DNA of 35,337 bases, taken from positions 1 to 35,337 of the forward strand of contig JAJFHL010000072.1 in NCBI GenBank assembly GCA_021775615.1. The letters run 5' to 3'. Shown piece after piece: positions 23,676-33,309 of this stretch. Position numbers and translations under genes: made by a program. How positions within the stretch are numbered: position 1 is the stretch's first letter; the number at the start of each line of letters is the position of its first letter. The notes under the pieces were generated by a model. It was not told the origin of the DNA and made no database searches. It saw only the letters and a list, made by a program, of their open reading frames with translations. The stretch comes from Hyphomicrobiales bacterium (GTDB lineage Bacteria; Pseudomonadota; Alphaproteobacteria; Rhizobiales; JAJFHB01).

Positions 23676-24500
23676 CTAAGACGGTTCGCTCATGTTTTCA
23701 AGGTTTTCTCCCGCACGGCGCACTGCGGCCTCAAAGCGATCCTGAGCGTTCAGCGTTCGTTTTGCCGAATCCTGATAGTAGGAGGTCCACTTCAATACTC
23801 CCAGAAACGTCTTGCCGAACAGCTGGCCCCAGAAGCGCATGGGCCGGTCGACATGAAACAGAAGCACCACCCGTTCCTCGTCCGTGTTGTTGTGTACTTC
23901 GTGCTCATAAGTGTCGTCGAACACGAACAGCTTGCCCTCGCGCCAGATACAGGTTTCGTCTCCGACCCGCAAAGTGCAGTTGTTGAATTCCTTCGGGACG
24001 ATAAGACCGAGGTGGCAGGTCACAAAGCTCTTTGACGGGCCGCGATGCGGCGGGATGTGATAGCCGGGCGCGAGAATGGAGAACCAGGCGGACTGAAGAT
24101 TGGGCACCTGCGACAGGAGGCGTGCGGTTTCTGGCGCCTGTGTGACGTTTTTCACTGCCGGTTGCCCGAATCCGTAAAGGATGAAGGTGCGCCAGTTGGA
24201 GCCTGTCGAAATGCGCTTCTGGTCGCGTGAGATTTCGTGAAAGAGCGGCACCGATTCGCGGTGTTTGAGAATTTCCTCGGCTTCGGCGCGAATGGCCTCC
24301 CAGTTGTCTTCAAAAACCTGCAAATGCGGAAAGTGGCCGCGGTCGATCACCGGCGTGTCGCCGATCAGCGACTGGCGGCCGACGAAATCTGAAAACGAGC
24401 GCATGACCCACTTGCCGAGCCGTTTGACACGCTTGCGGCGATGCTTCTTGAAGCGCTGGTAGAAGGTGGGACCTGCTGGCTCGTGCGACGCCGACGACAT
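23676..24500 (-). CDS. Aspartyl/asparaginyl beta-hydroxylase-family (LpxO-like) dioxygenase, copy 1
   Basis: Non-haem iron, 2-oxoglutarate-type dioxygenase of 274 residues. The iron-binding region shows GYHIPPHRGPSK and, later, DDTYEHEVHN, the two-His arrangement of this family. LpxO members hydroxylate the 2-position of fatty acyl chains on lipid A, while AspH members act on proteins. The basic N-terminus (RFKKHRRKRVKR) and the hydrophobic C-terminal segment suggest membrane association. It is the first gene of the minus-strand operon with the ABC exporter and ceramide-synthase candidate, so 2-hydroxylation of a ceramide acyl chain is a reasonable guess. A close paralogue lies at 29611-30456 on the other strand. 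Confidence 0.87.
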   Translation of the reverse strand: MSSASHEPAGPTFYQRFKKHRRKRVKRLGKWVMRSFSDFVGRQSLIGDTPVIDRGHFPHLQVFEDNWEAIRAEAEEILKHRESVPLFHEISRDQKRISTGSNWRTFILYGFGQPAVKNVTQAPETARLLSQVPNLQSAWFSILAPGYHIPPHRGPSKSFVTCHLGLIVPKEFNNCTLRVGDETCIWREGKLFVFDDTYEHEVHNNTDEERVVLLFHVDRPMRFWGQLFGKTFLGVLKWTSYYQDSAKRTLNAQDRFEAAVRRAGENLENMSEPS

Positions 24501-24876
24501 TACACAAACATTCCTTTTTCAAATCGTGGCCCGGGACCAGGGCCGGCCGCGTGCGATGCAATGTTCCGAACCGGGTTCGTGCCGGTGATAATGAAAACCG
24601 TTGCCCGAAGACAACCGCATTTTACGCCGCGCGACTTTATGTCCTTTGTGCAATACACAAGCAATTCACGTTCAATTCAGCGGTGCCGCGAGGCCGACGC
24701 GCGGAACAGTTCGTCTGGGCCGTCTTGTAACAATGCTGTTACGGATATGCCACCCCCGGCAGGGCCGGTTTTGCCCGCCGGCGGCGACCGTCCCGGACAG
24801 ATGTGTCACCGCGGACCCGCGTGACAACCTGCCAATTCGCGTTCTTCCTGTAATTTCAGTGTGCTATAGCGTGGCC
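24501..24876. promoter_or_regulatory. Divergent region between hydroxylase and Nudix genes
   Basis: These 376 bases hold no gene that I can support and must contain the promoters of the two divergent operons. One clear symmetrical site is GTAACA-atgc-TGTTAC (24727-24742), a perfect 6-bp inverted repeat with a 4-base centre, which could be a regulator operator. No convincing -35/-10 pair with standard spacing was found. An in-frame extension of the Nudix gene from 24601 exists but is Arg/Pro-rich and not conserved-looking. Confidence 0.45.
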
Positions 24877-25344
24877 ATGGTGCCGCGAAGCCTGTTTCGA
24901 ATTCTCTCCCGCGGGCTGCTTCAGCCCTACTTCCGTTTGGCCCGGGGGCAGACGCTTGGCGTGCGTGGCGTGGTGCGGGACGAGAATGGCTGTTTTCTGC
25001 TGGTTCGGCATTCCTATGCGCCTGGATGGATGTTCCCCGGAGGCGGCGTTGATCACGGCGAGAGCCTCGAACACGCCGTTACGCGCGAACTGCGCGAGGA
25101 AACCGGCGTGCATGCGCGCGGGCGCCCGCGCTTGATTTCGGTGCACACCAACTTTAAGCACTTCAGGGGCGATCACGTTGCCCTGTTTGTGATCGATCGC
25201 TGGGATCGGGAAGATACATCGTCGCTCGAAATCGCCGAGCTCGGCTTCTACCCGCTCGATGATCTGCCAGAGGGGACAACCGGTGGAACGAAACGCAGAA
25301 TTGCGGAGATCATCAATGGCGGTCCGTCGGCTCCCGACTGGTAG
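24877..25344 (+). CDS. Nudix hydrolase
   Basis: Small hydrolase of nucleoside diphosphate-linked compounds, 155 residues. The Nudix box is perfect: G, five residues, E, seven residues, then RELREETGV (within GGGVDHGESLEH onward). The N-terminus is basic with an amphipathic stretch (SLFRILSRGLLQPYFRL). Substrate cannot be told from the box. The start at 24877 is the first ATG close before the conserved domain; the ribosome site is weak and a GTG lies six bases earlier. The exchanger gene follows 12 bases later, so the two are likely co-transcribed. Confidence 0.88.
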   Translation: MVPRSLFRILSRGLLQPYFRLARGQTLGVRGVVRDENGCFLLVRHSYAPGWMFPGGGVDHGESLEHAVTRELREETGVHARGRPRLISVHTNFKHFRGDHVALFVIDRWDREDTSSLEIAELGFYPLDDLPEGTTGGTKRRIAEIINGGPSAPDW

Positions 25345-25356
25345 GCGGCCCACACA

Positions 25357-26361
25357 ATGATGGACGCGCTCTATCTTGTCATCGGTCTGGCGCTTTTGCT
25401 CACCGGTGGGGAAGCGCTGGTGCGCGGGGCCGTCGCCATTGCAGAACGGCTTCACATTCCGCCGCTGATCGTCGGGCTGACAATCGTTGCACTGGGCACT
25501 TCGGCGCCGGAACTGACCGTCGCGATAGAAGCGGCGCTGAGCAATGTGCCCGATATCGTGACCGGCAGCGTCGTGGGCAGCAATATTGCCAACATCCTGC
25601 TGGTGCTTGGCGCGACCGCCTTGATTCAACCGATCAGGGCGTCGCGCCGGGTGGTGCACCGTGATGGCATGCTGCTGCTGATCGCGACCAGCGTTCTTGT
25701 CGGACTGTCCCTGCTGGGGACCATCCAGCCGATGCTGGGGGCCGTGATGATCCTCGCCTTTGCCGCCTATACCGCCTATTCCTACTGGACCGAACGGGTC
25801 GAGGCGCGGCGGCTGGCGCGAGACACCGCGGCGGAACTCGCCGCCGGCGAGATCGAGGACTACAAGGGCGTGTCGACCAGGCTCCTGGTCAGCGTGCCGA
25901 TCTTCATCGCCGGCTGCGCGGCGGTTGTTCTTGGAGCGCAGTTTCTCGTAGAGGCGGCCGTCAACATCGCACGCCTGATCGGCGTGTCGGAGGCGGTCAT
26001 CGGTCTCACGATGATTGCGATTGGGACCTCGCTGCCCGAACTCACCATATCGATCATTGCCGCCTCGCGCGGTCACAGCGATGTCGCGCTCGGCAACGTC
26101 ATCGGCAGCAATCTGTCCAACATTCTGGTGATTCTCGGGATCACCTCGCTGTTCGGGCCAATCCCGATCAGCGGCCAGATTCCATGGTTCGACGTCTGGG
26201 TCATGCTGGCGGCGACAGTGGTGCTGATACCGGTTCTAGTCTCTGGATGGTCGATCAGCCGGCGCGAGGCAATCGGCTTCCTGACGCTCTACGTGACCTA
26301 TGTTGTGGCGGTCTATCTCGGACTGCCGGAACTCGTCATGCGGACGTTTGGAGGCGCCTGA
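25357..26361 (+). CDS. Na+/Ca2+ exchanger-family (CaCA, YrbG-like) membrane carrier
   Basis: Inner-membrane cation antiporter of 334 residues with about ten helices. It has the two inverted alpha-repeats that define the family. The first reads GTSAPELTVAIEAA with GSVVGSNIANILLVLG; the second reads GTSLPELTISIIAA with GNVIGSNLSNILVILG. The conserved Glu in each PEL motif coordinates the cation. A charged cytoplasmic loop (about residues 148-175) separates the halves. The gene starts 12 bases after the Nudix gene. Two ATG codons stand in tandem at the start (25357 and 25360). Ion specificity, Ca2+ or K+ against Na+ or H+, cannot be read from sequence. Confidence 0.93.
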   Translation: MMDALYLVIGLALLLTGGEALVRGAVAIAERLHIPPLIVGLTIVALGTSAPELTVAIEAALSNVPDIVTGSVVGSNIANILLVLGATALIQPIRASRRVVHRDGMLLLIATSVLVGLSLLGTIQPMLGAVMILAFAAYTAYSYWTERVEARRLARDTAAELAAGEIEDYKGVSTRLLVSVPIFIAGCAAVVLGAQFLVEAAVNIARLIGVSEAVIGLTMIAIGTSLPELTISIIAASRGHSDVALGNVIGSNLSNILVILGITSLFGPIPISGQIPWFDVWVMLAATVVLIPVLVSGWSISRREAIGFLTLYVTYVVAVYLGLPELVMRTFGGA

Positions 26362-26417
26362 TGATATGGTATGGGGAAGGGGCATGTGGCAGGCTGCACG
26401 CGATGGGAGTTGACTGA

Positions 26418-28043
<1,626 letters not shown>

Positions 28044-28065
28044 GGCCCTTCACCCGCCCGGCGCA

Positions 28066-29013
28066 TCAGTGGTGGCGGGACAGATCGGCTCCGCACTGGG
28101 GACAGTGTCGTAACCGGGCCGAGGGCCCGTGCGCCGCCATGTTGGCCAGCACCTCGTCTGCGAGCAGCTTGCTCAGCCCAAGCGTCTTGCGCAGCTCCTC
28201 AAGCTCTTTTTCTTCCTCGGCATCGATCACCCCGTCTTCGAGCGCCTGTCGGTACTGTTCCGTCAATTGCTCGCGCTTGCGGCGAAGCTGGTCGGCGAGC
28301 CCGCTCGCCAGGATACCGGCGGGCAGGGCGGCCATGCCGATGCCGATGACGGTCACGCATGCCCCGAAGAACTTGCCGAGTGGCGTTATCGGCGTCACAT
28401 CGCCGTAACCAACCGTGGTGAGGGTCGCCGTCGCCCACCACATGGCGTCGGGAATCGAACCGAATTTCTCCGGCTGGGCGCCTTGTTCGACCAGATAGGC
28501 GCCGCTGGCGGTCAGGATCAGCAGGACCATGAGAATGAAGAAGCCGGCAAAGAATGCGCTCGCCTCCTGGCGGAAGACATCGAGCAGCATCGTCATCGCC
28601 GATGAATAACGGGTCAGCTTGAAAATGCGCAACAGCCGCAGGACCCGGAGAAATCGCAGATCGAACGCCAGAAAAAATGAAAGGTAAAATGGTGCGATGG
28701 CAAGAAGGTCGATAATGGCCAGGGGAGAGCAGGCGTATCTGATCCTCTCCCCGAGTGCCGACCCGCCGGGCGCATTTTCGGCGCTGCACCACAGGCGCGC
28801 CAGGTATTCAACCGTGAAAACAGCCACCGATATGATTTCGATTGCCTGGAAGTGAACCGCGAACCGGGCGTAGATGCTGTCGACGGTTTCGAGGATCACG
28901 CAGATCACATTCAGGCTGATCAGAACAACCAGCGAGAACTCGATGCAGCGGCCTACCGGGTCACCCCGGTTGGACCGCTCCAGAATGGTGTGAAGTTGTT
29001 GCCGTATGCTCAT
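28066..29013 (-). CDS. Voltage-gated potassium channel (Kv-like)
   Basis: Six-helix channel of 315 residues. The selectivity filter TVGYGD is followed by the S6 helix, and the S4 segment (RFLRVLRLLRIFKLTRY) carries regularly spaced Arg/Lys residues as a voltage sensor. The cytoplasmic tail has a charged helical stretch (about 235-290) and ends with a short CPQCG zinc-ribbon-like motif. I use the ATG at 29013; ATGs further upstream (29034 and beyond) add Cys-rich, non-conserved sequence. It converges with the monooxygenase gene, with 22 bases between the stop codons. It probably controls membrane potential or K+ efflux. Confidence 0.9.
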   Translation of the reverse strand: MSIRQQLHTILERSNRGDPVGRCIEFSLVVLISLNVICVILETVDSIYARFAVHFQAIEIISVAVFTVEYLARLWCSAENAPGGSALGERIRYACSPLAIIDLLAIAPFYLSFFLAFDLRFLRVLRLLRIFKLTRYSSAMTMLLDVFRQEASAFFAGFFILMVLLILTASGAYLVEQGAQPEKFGSIPDAMWWATATLTTVGYGDVTPITPLGKFFGACVTVIGIGMAALPAGILASGLADQLRRKREQLTEQYRQALEDGVIDAEEEKELEELRKTLGLSKLLADEVLANMAAHGPSARLRHCPQCGADLSRHH

Positions 29014-29610
29014 GTCTGCTCGTCCGCCGGCCATCATGTAGATGCGCGATTGTAGTTCCAAAGAACAGCCATCATACTCATGTGCGGCCGGAAAGAAGCG
29101 CCGGAAAATTCCGCATCCTGCACAGGCGTGTGTTATCGGGTCGCCGAACGAACGAGTTTTTGCGGCGGTCGGCCTGCTGACCATGGCAGGAGTTCAGCCC
29201 GAACACAGCAACAATGCGGCGATCCGGCGGTGATCGCCTGACCGCCGGAGATTGTCTTGTCCGACACCAGTTCAGCCGCCGCTCATGATTGACCGCCGCC
29301 AGAACGGCTGGCGTGAGATCGATCAGACTCACGTGGATACGTAATCTTGACTACATTCTCATTTGCGTTCACATGGTATATAGTGCCGTTCGGCCGGGGC
29401 TGTTTTTGGACCTCCCGCGGCGGATCTGGATCGATCGTCCGACGGACGGATTCAGGTGAAGGGCGGCGTATGCTGTTTCAAACAACAAAAATAATTGCAG
29501 CAAGCAGACTGTTACGGCAAACGCTTTGGAGAGCCTGTCCGATTCGCCGGCTGGGGTGCCGGGTGCAGTTCGTTGGGTTGAAGTGGGTGAGGTAGAGGGA
29601 ACAGAGGTTG
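29014..29610. promoter_or_regulatory. Intergenic region between K+ channel and second hydroxylase
   Basis: This is the longest non-coding stretch, 597 bases, and no gene in it is supported. It contains an inverted repeat CGTGAG (29312-29317) and CTCACG (29328-29333), a TTGACT at 29347-29352 and TATATAGT ending at 29384; the spacing between the last two is too long for a standard promoter. An open frame at about 29347-29595 reads toward the hydroxylase but has no conserved features. Confidence 0.4.
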
Positions 29611-30456
29611 ATGTCTCCGCCGCCTAATGCAGTGCAGCAGGATGCGACAGGGCGCGACCAGCTCTCCGTATGGGAGCGCCTGCGCAAGCGCCGCCGCAAG
29701 AAGGTCAAGCGCTATGGCAAGCTTTTCATCCGGCGGATGGCGAGCTACATGGGCGGGCAATCCCTGATCGACGATACTCCGATCATCGACAAGACGTTGT
29801 TTCCTCCGATCAAAACGCTGGAGGACAATTGGGGCGCGGTGCGGGCGGAACTCGACGGTATCCTCAAACACCGCGAAGCGGTACCGCTCTTTCAGGAGGT
29901 CTCACCGGACCAGAAGAAGATTTCCATCGGCGACAACTGGCGGACGTTCATTCTCTTCGGGTTCGGCGGCAAGTCGGAAAAGAACTGCCGGCAGGCGCCG
30001 GAAACCGCGCGTATGCTGGAAACCGTCCCGAACCTGCAATCCGCATGGTTCTCAATCATTTCTCCGGGCTACCACATTCCGCCGCATCGGGGCGTCACCA
30101 AGGGCATCATCCGGTGCCATCTGGGGCTCATCGTGCCGAAAGACGCGGAAAACTGCTACATGCGGGTGGACGACCAGATCAAGGTCTGGAAGGAGGGCGA
30201 GGCGTTTGTGTTCGACGACACGTATGAGCACGAAGTCCGCAACGACACGGAAGAGGACCGGGTGGTCCTCATCCTCGATTTTGACCGGCCGATGCGGTTG
30301 GGCGGGCGGCTTTTCAACAGGACCTTCATATCGCTGTTGAAACTGACCGCCTACTATCAGGAACCGAAGAAGGCCATGCGGTCATACGAGGATCAGTTCG
30401 AGGCTGCGGTGCGCCGGGCCAACGACAATATCGAGAAGCTTTCCGACGAGGATTAG
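29611..30456 (+). CDS. Aspartyl/asparaginyl beta-hydroxylase-family (LpxO-like) dioxygenase, copy 2
   Basis: Paralogue of the hydroxylase at 23676-24500, 281 residues. Shared blocks include EDNW, HRESVPLF/HREAVPLF, NWRTFIL, QAPETARxL, PNLQSAWFSI, YHIPPHRG, CHLGLIVPK and FDDTYEHEV, so the same two iron-binding His residues are kept. The basic N-terminus (KRRRKKVKR) is kept too. The two copies lie on opposite strands on either side of a 5-kb segment. I chose the ATG at 29611, with GAGGGA ten bases before; a TTG three bases earlier is also open. A lipid acyl-chain hydroxylase role is inferred. The structured repeat begins 13 bases after its stop. Confidence 0.87.
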   Translation: MSPPPNAVQQDATGRDQLSVWERLRKRRRKKVKRYGKLFIRRMASYMGGQSLIDDTPIIDKTLFPPIKTLEDNWGAVRAELDGILKHREAVPLFQEVSPDQKKISIGDNWRTFILFGFGGKSEKNCRQAPETARMLETVPNLQSAWFSIISPGYHIPPHRGVTKGIIRCHLGLIVPKDAENCYMRVDDQIKVWKEGEAFVFDDTYEHEVRNDTEEDRVVLILDFDRPMRLGGRLFNRTFISLLKLTAYYQEPKKAMRSYEDQFEAAVRRANDNIEKLSDED

Positions 30457-30469
30457 GCCGAACCCGACG

Positions 30470-30840
30470 CTAGACCCTTTCCTCTTTTTACGGAATCGCT
30501 TGACCGGTTTTTCACGTCTTCTGCCAAGGCACGGTCCGCGCCGTGGTCTCACCGACCACAAGCGGGCCGTAACGCAGTTCAGAGGGCGTGAAAAGCCGGC
30601 CTTCGGTGGGCCATATCGGCCCGTCGGCGGCGTTGTGGCGCTTGCCCGATGCACCGCATCGAACTGCGCACCGCGCATAGATCAAACTGCGCTTAACCGA
30701 TCCCGGTTAAGCGCAGAGTATTTGATCTATTTCACTAAGCACGAGCAGCTTATCTGCGTCCAACCGGACGCAGGCTGCTCTTGCCGAGCGAACCGATTTG
30801 GCGCCATCAAGCGTTTCCGTAAAAAGAGGAAAGGGTCTAG
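30470..30840. repeat. Structured palindromic element, copy B (MITE-like)
   Basis: A 371-base non-coding element bounded by CTAG. The terminal arms, 30470-30503 and 30807-30840, match at 33 of 34 positions. A second stem, CCGGTTTTTCACG (30504-30516) with 30587-30599, pairs fully if one G-T wobble is allowed. A hairpin GTGGTC-tcacc-GACCAC lies at 30543-30559. The interior (for example ACGCAGT...CAGA, CCTTCGGTGGGCC, CGCTTGCCCGATGCACC) is homologous to copy A. Copy B carries about 110 extra bases with two further hairpins. It sits between two convergent genes, 13 bases after the hydroxylase stop and seven before the end of the binding-protein gene, where it may also act as a terminator. Confidence 0.88.
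30677..30780. repeat. Two nested hairpins found only in copy B
   Basis: Hairpin 1 has outer arms ATAGATCAAA (30677-30686) and TTTGATCTAT (30721-30730), a 4-base bulge, inner arms CTGCGCTTAACCG (30687-30699) and CGGTTAAGCGCAG (30704-30716), and a 4-base loop. Hairpin 2 has outer arms GAGCAGC (30743-30749) and GCTGCTC (30774-30780), a 4-base bulge, inner arms CTGCGTCC (30754-30761) and GGACGCAG (30766-30773), and a 4-base loop. Copy A lacks this stretch. Confidence 0.85.
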
Positions 30841-30847
30841 GCGCGGC

Positions 30848-31612
30848 TCAGTTCAGGTCGCGCCACCGGCGTTGAATTTCGTCGTAGCGGCCATCGCGGT
30901 GGACGTCCGCGAACGACCTCATGAATCTCCGGACGACAGTGTCGGACGTGTTCTTGCTGAACACCGCGTAGAGCGGTCCCGAGATTTCCTGGTTAAAATG
31001 AACTTTATCGACAAGGCGGGGCTCGAGCCGGAGTTTCTTCATCCGAAAAACCAGGTTGGCCTCATAGTCCTCTATGAGATCGACACGGCCGCCGATCAGT
31101 TTCTTGATGTTGAGGTCTGAATTCGCCACCTTCTGAAGACGCTCGAACCCGTGCTGTTCAAGAAACTTCTGCCCGGCCCAACCGCGCACGACGCCGATCG
31201 AGTAGTCCGTCAGACCCGCCAGTGTCGCGGCGTCAATGTCATTGCGGCTGTGAAGCCTGAACAGATAAGACTTTACCTCACAAACGATCCCCACCCAGTG
31301 AAACATTGCCTCCCTTTCAGGCGTGCGCACGACCGAGAACAGCAAGGTGTTGGGGTTTCCACTTGCCATCTTGAATGCACGCGCCCACGGGTAGACTTCG
31401 ATCTCCGCCGCGATGCCGAGATCCGCCAGAACCTCCCTGACCACGTCCGTCGACAAGCCTTCGACGGTGCCGCCATCGCCGGTGAAGTCGTAAGGGGGAA
31501 ATTCTTCAGTAATGATCCGGACGGTGCCGGCACGCGCCGACGGCAGCACTGCAAGCATAGCGAACGCGACTGCAATCAGGACAAGGGCGCGGGCATGGGA
31601 CCGGCGTGTCAT
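30848..31612 (-). CDS. Periplasmic solute-binding protein (SBP_bac_3 type) without transporter
   Basis: Secreted protein of 254 residues with a clear signal peptide, cleaved near PSARA/GTV. The mature part starts with VRIITEEFPPYDF, typical of the family-3 amino-acid-type binding fold, with STDVVREVLADLGIAAEIEVYPWARA following. No ABC permease or ATPase is adjacent. I place the start at 31612, where the ATG overlaps the adenylate cyclase stop in an ATGA, so the two are translationally coupled. It may be a ligand sensor for the cyclase's periplasmic domain; this is inference. Ligand unknown. Confidence 0.83.
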   Translation of the reverse strand: MTRRSHARALVLIAVAFAMLAVLPSARAGTVRIITEEFPPYDFTGDGGTVEGLSTDVVREVLADLGIAAEIEVYPWARAFKMASGNPNTLLFSVVRTPEREAMFHWVGIVCEVKSYLFRLHSRNDIDAATLAGLTDYSIGVVRGWAGQKFLEQHGFERLQKVANSDLNIKKLIGGRVDLIEDYEANLVFRMKKLRLEPRLVDKVHFNQEISGPLYAVFSKNTSDTVVRRFMRSFADVHRDGRYDEIQRRWRDLN

Positions 31613-33246
31613 CGTGGGTTCTGTTGCTCCACCGGGGGACATGAGGGGGCGGACGTTTTTGTGCTTTCCGACAATAGGCTCAGCGCCCGATTGAGCGCCT
31701 TGATCGCTGTTGTGCGGTCGTTGTTGTCCATGGAATCGAGATCAAGATCGATGCTGATGCTTGGATGTTCTTCCCGGAAGTGCCGGCTCTGCCGCCCCAG
31801 ACTTTCGTAGGTGTCTACCACCTGGTATGTGGCGACCGGATAAGCGATGCCCTTGACTTCGATTTGACCATGCTCCGTGCAAAGGACCTGATCCTTGATG
31901 TGGGCAAAGGTTTCATAAGAAATCAGGATCTCGCCCGGTGTTGCCAGCGATTCCAGACGCGAGGCCGTGTTGGCGCCGCCGCCGATGATTGTGTAATCCA
32001 TCCGATCCTCGCTGCCGATATTGCCGACCGTGCAGTATCCGGTATGGATGCCCATGCGCACGCGAAGCGGCTTCTCTATTCCCGATTCCCGCCAGAAGTC
32101 TGCGAGATCCAGCATCCGCTCGCGCATATCGATGGCCATCTTTACGCATGCAAGCGCATCGTCTTTCACTCCCTTCGTCTGCGGATCTCCGAAAAAGATC
32201 ATGATGCCGTCACCCATGTACTTGTCGATCGTCGCTCCGTGGCGCAGGGCGATCCGGGACATCTCTGTCAGATAGTGATTGATAAGCTCCGTGAGCGCTT
32301 CGGATTCAAGCCTGTCGGCGGTCTCCGTGAAGCCTGCGATGTCTGAAAAGAATACCGTCAACCTTTTGCGGCTGCTCGCCAGCTTCACTTCCTGCTGGCC
32401 GCTGAAGATTGAATCATAGACCTGAGGCGGAAGATATTTTGCCAACTGATTGGACAACTGCTCCAGGGCATTGGTCTTGCGGGCAAGTTCCCTGGTGCGC
32501 TCCTCGACCCGTACCTCCAGAGTGTCTCGGGCCTCGCGCAACTCCATCTCGGATGCATTTTGCATCAACTGCATCTCGTTGAAGGCGGCCACGACCGAAC
32601 CGATTTCATCGCGGCTGTTCCAGTCAACGGGGACGCGCTCACCGCTGCGGCGCGACCGGTTAATCGAATCCTGCAACCGTTCAAGGGGAATTCCGATCGT
32701 CTGACGGTTGGCCACCACGGCAATGCCCACAACGGATATCAGCAACATTCCCGCCAGACCGACGGCAACAAGAAGACGGCGATCGGATTCAGCCATGACA
32801 CGGGTATCGGTCAAAGCGACTGCGAGACGACCCACCACGCGGGGGCCCTTGTCCGATTCGTAAGTGATCTCGCTTTCGGAGAAGAACGGTTCCTGCTCGA
32901 TCGCTTCAACCGAACCGGTTGAACTGATCACAGTGCCGATTTCGTCATAGACGACTGCGCCTTTGACGTCGCGGTCAATTGCCAGCGCGGCGAGCATCAG
33001 ATTTATCTGTTCATCGGCAACGTTCCAGATAGATTCTGCCAGCACGGCGCTTTGAATTGCCGTGAGTTCGTTCAGTTTGGCGCGCAGGCTTTGGTTTGCA
33101 TCGCGACGCGCTGTGAGTTCGGAAATCGCAAACACAAAGACGGTCGTGAGCAGAAACAGGGGCACGATGAAAGCAAGGAATTTCGCGCGCAGGGTGCGAA
33201 ATGCAAACAGCCGTTTGATATGGAACATCATGCTAAAGCGGGGCAT
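31609..33246 (-). CDS. Membrane class III adenylate cyclase with periplasmic sensor and HAMP region
   Basis: Receptor-type cyclase of 545 residues. A transmembrane helix (about 20-42) and a second (about 165-187) bracket a periplasmic domain of about 120 residues. Then come a HAMP-like region, a coiled coil (about 235-275) and a class III catalytic domain. Metal ligands are Asp in FSDIAGFT and Asp in YMGDGIM. The adenine-selecting Lys (IDKYMGD) and Asp (DYTIIGGG) are present, with the transition-state Asn and Arg in NTASRLE, so the product should be cAMP. The start at 33246 has GAGGC upstream; an open extension to 33288 is not conserved. It is flanked on both sides by binding-protein genes in the same direction. 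Confidence 0.92.
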   Translation of the reverse strand: MPRFSMMFHIKRLFAFRTLRAKFLAFIVPLFLLTTVFVFAISELTARRDANQSLRAKLNELTAIQSAVLAESIWNVADEQINLMLAALAIDRDVKGAVVYDEIGTVISSTGSVEAIEQEPFFSESEITYESDKGPRVVGRLAVALTDTRVMAESDRRLLVAVGLAGMLLISVVGIAVVANRQTIGIPLERLQDSINRSRRSGERVPVDWNSRDEIGSVVAAFNEMQLMQNASEMELREARDTLEVRVEERTRELARKTNALEQLSNQLAKYLPPQVYDSIFSGQQEVKLASSRKRLTVFFSDIAGFTETADRLESEALTELINHYLTEMSRIALRHGATIDKYMGDGIMIFFGDPQTKGVKDDALACVKMAIDMRERMLDLADFWRESGIEKPLRVRMGIHTGYCTVGNIGSEDRMDYTIIGGGANTASRLESLATPGEILISYETFAHIKDQVLCTEHGQIEVKGIAYPVATYQVVDTYESLGRQSRHFREEHPSISIDLDLDSMDNNDRTTAIKALNRALSLLSESTKTSAPSCPPVEQQNPR

Positions 33247-33309
33247 GGCTGTTGCCTCGCCGTGCGCGACCTGGGGCGGGGGTCGCAACCGGGGCTGGTT
33301 GTCCGCAAC

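Noticed and set aside
29347-29595. 82-codon plus-strand frame before the second hydroxylase
   Set aside because: Non-ATG start, no ribosome site, no recognisable domain; treated as non-coding.
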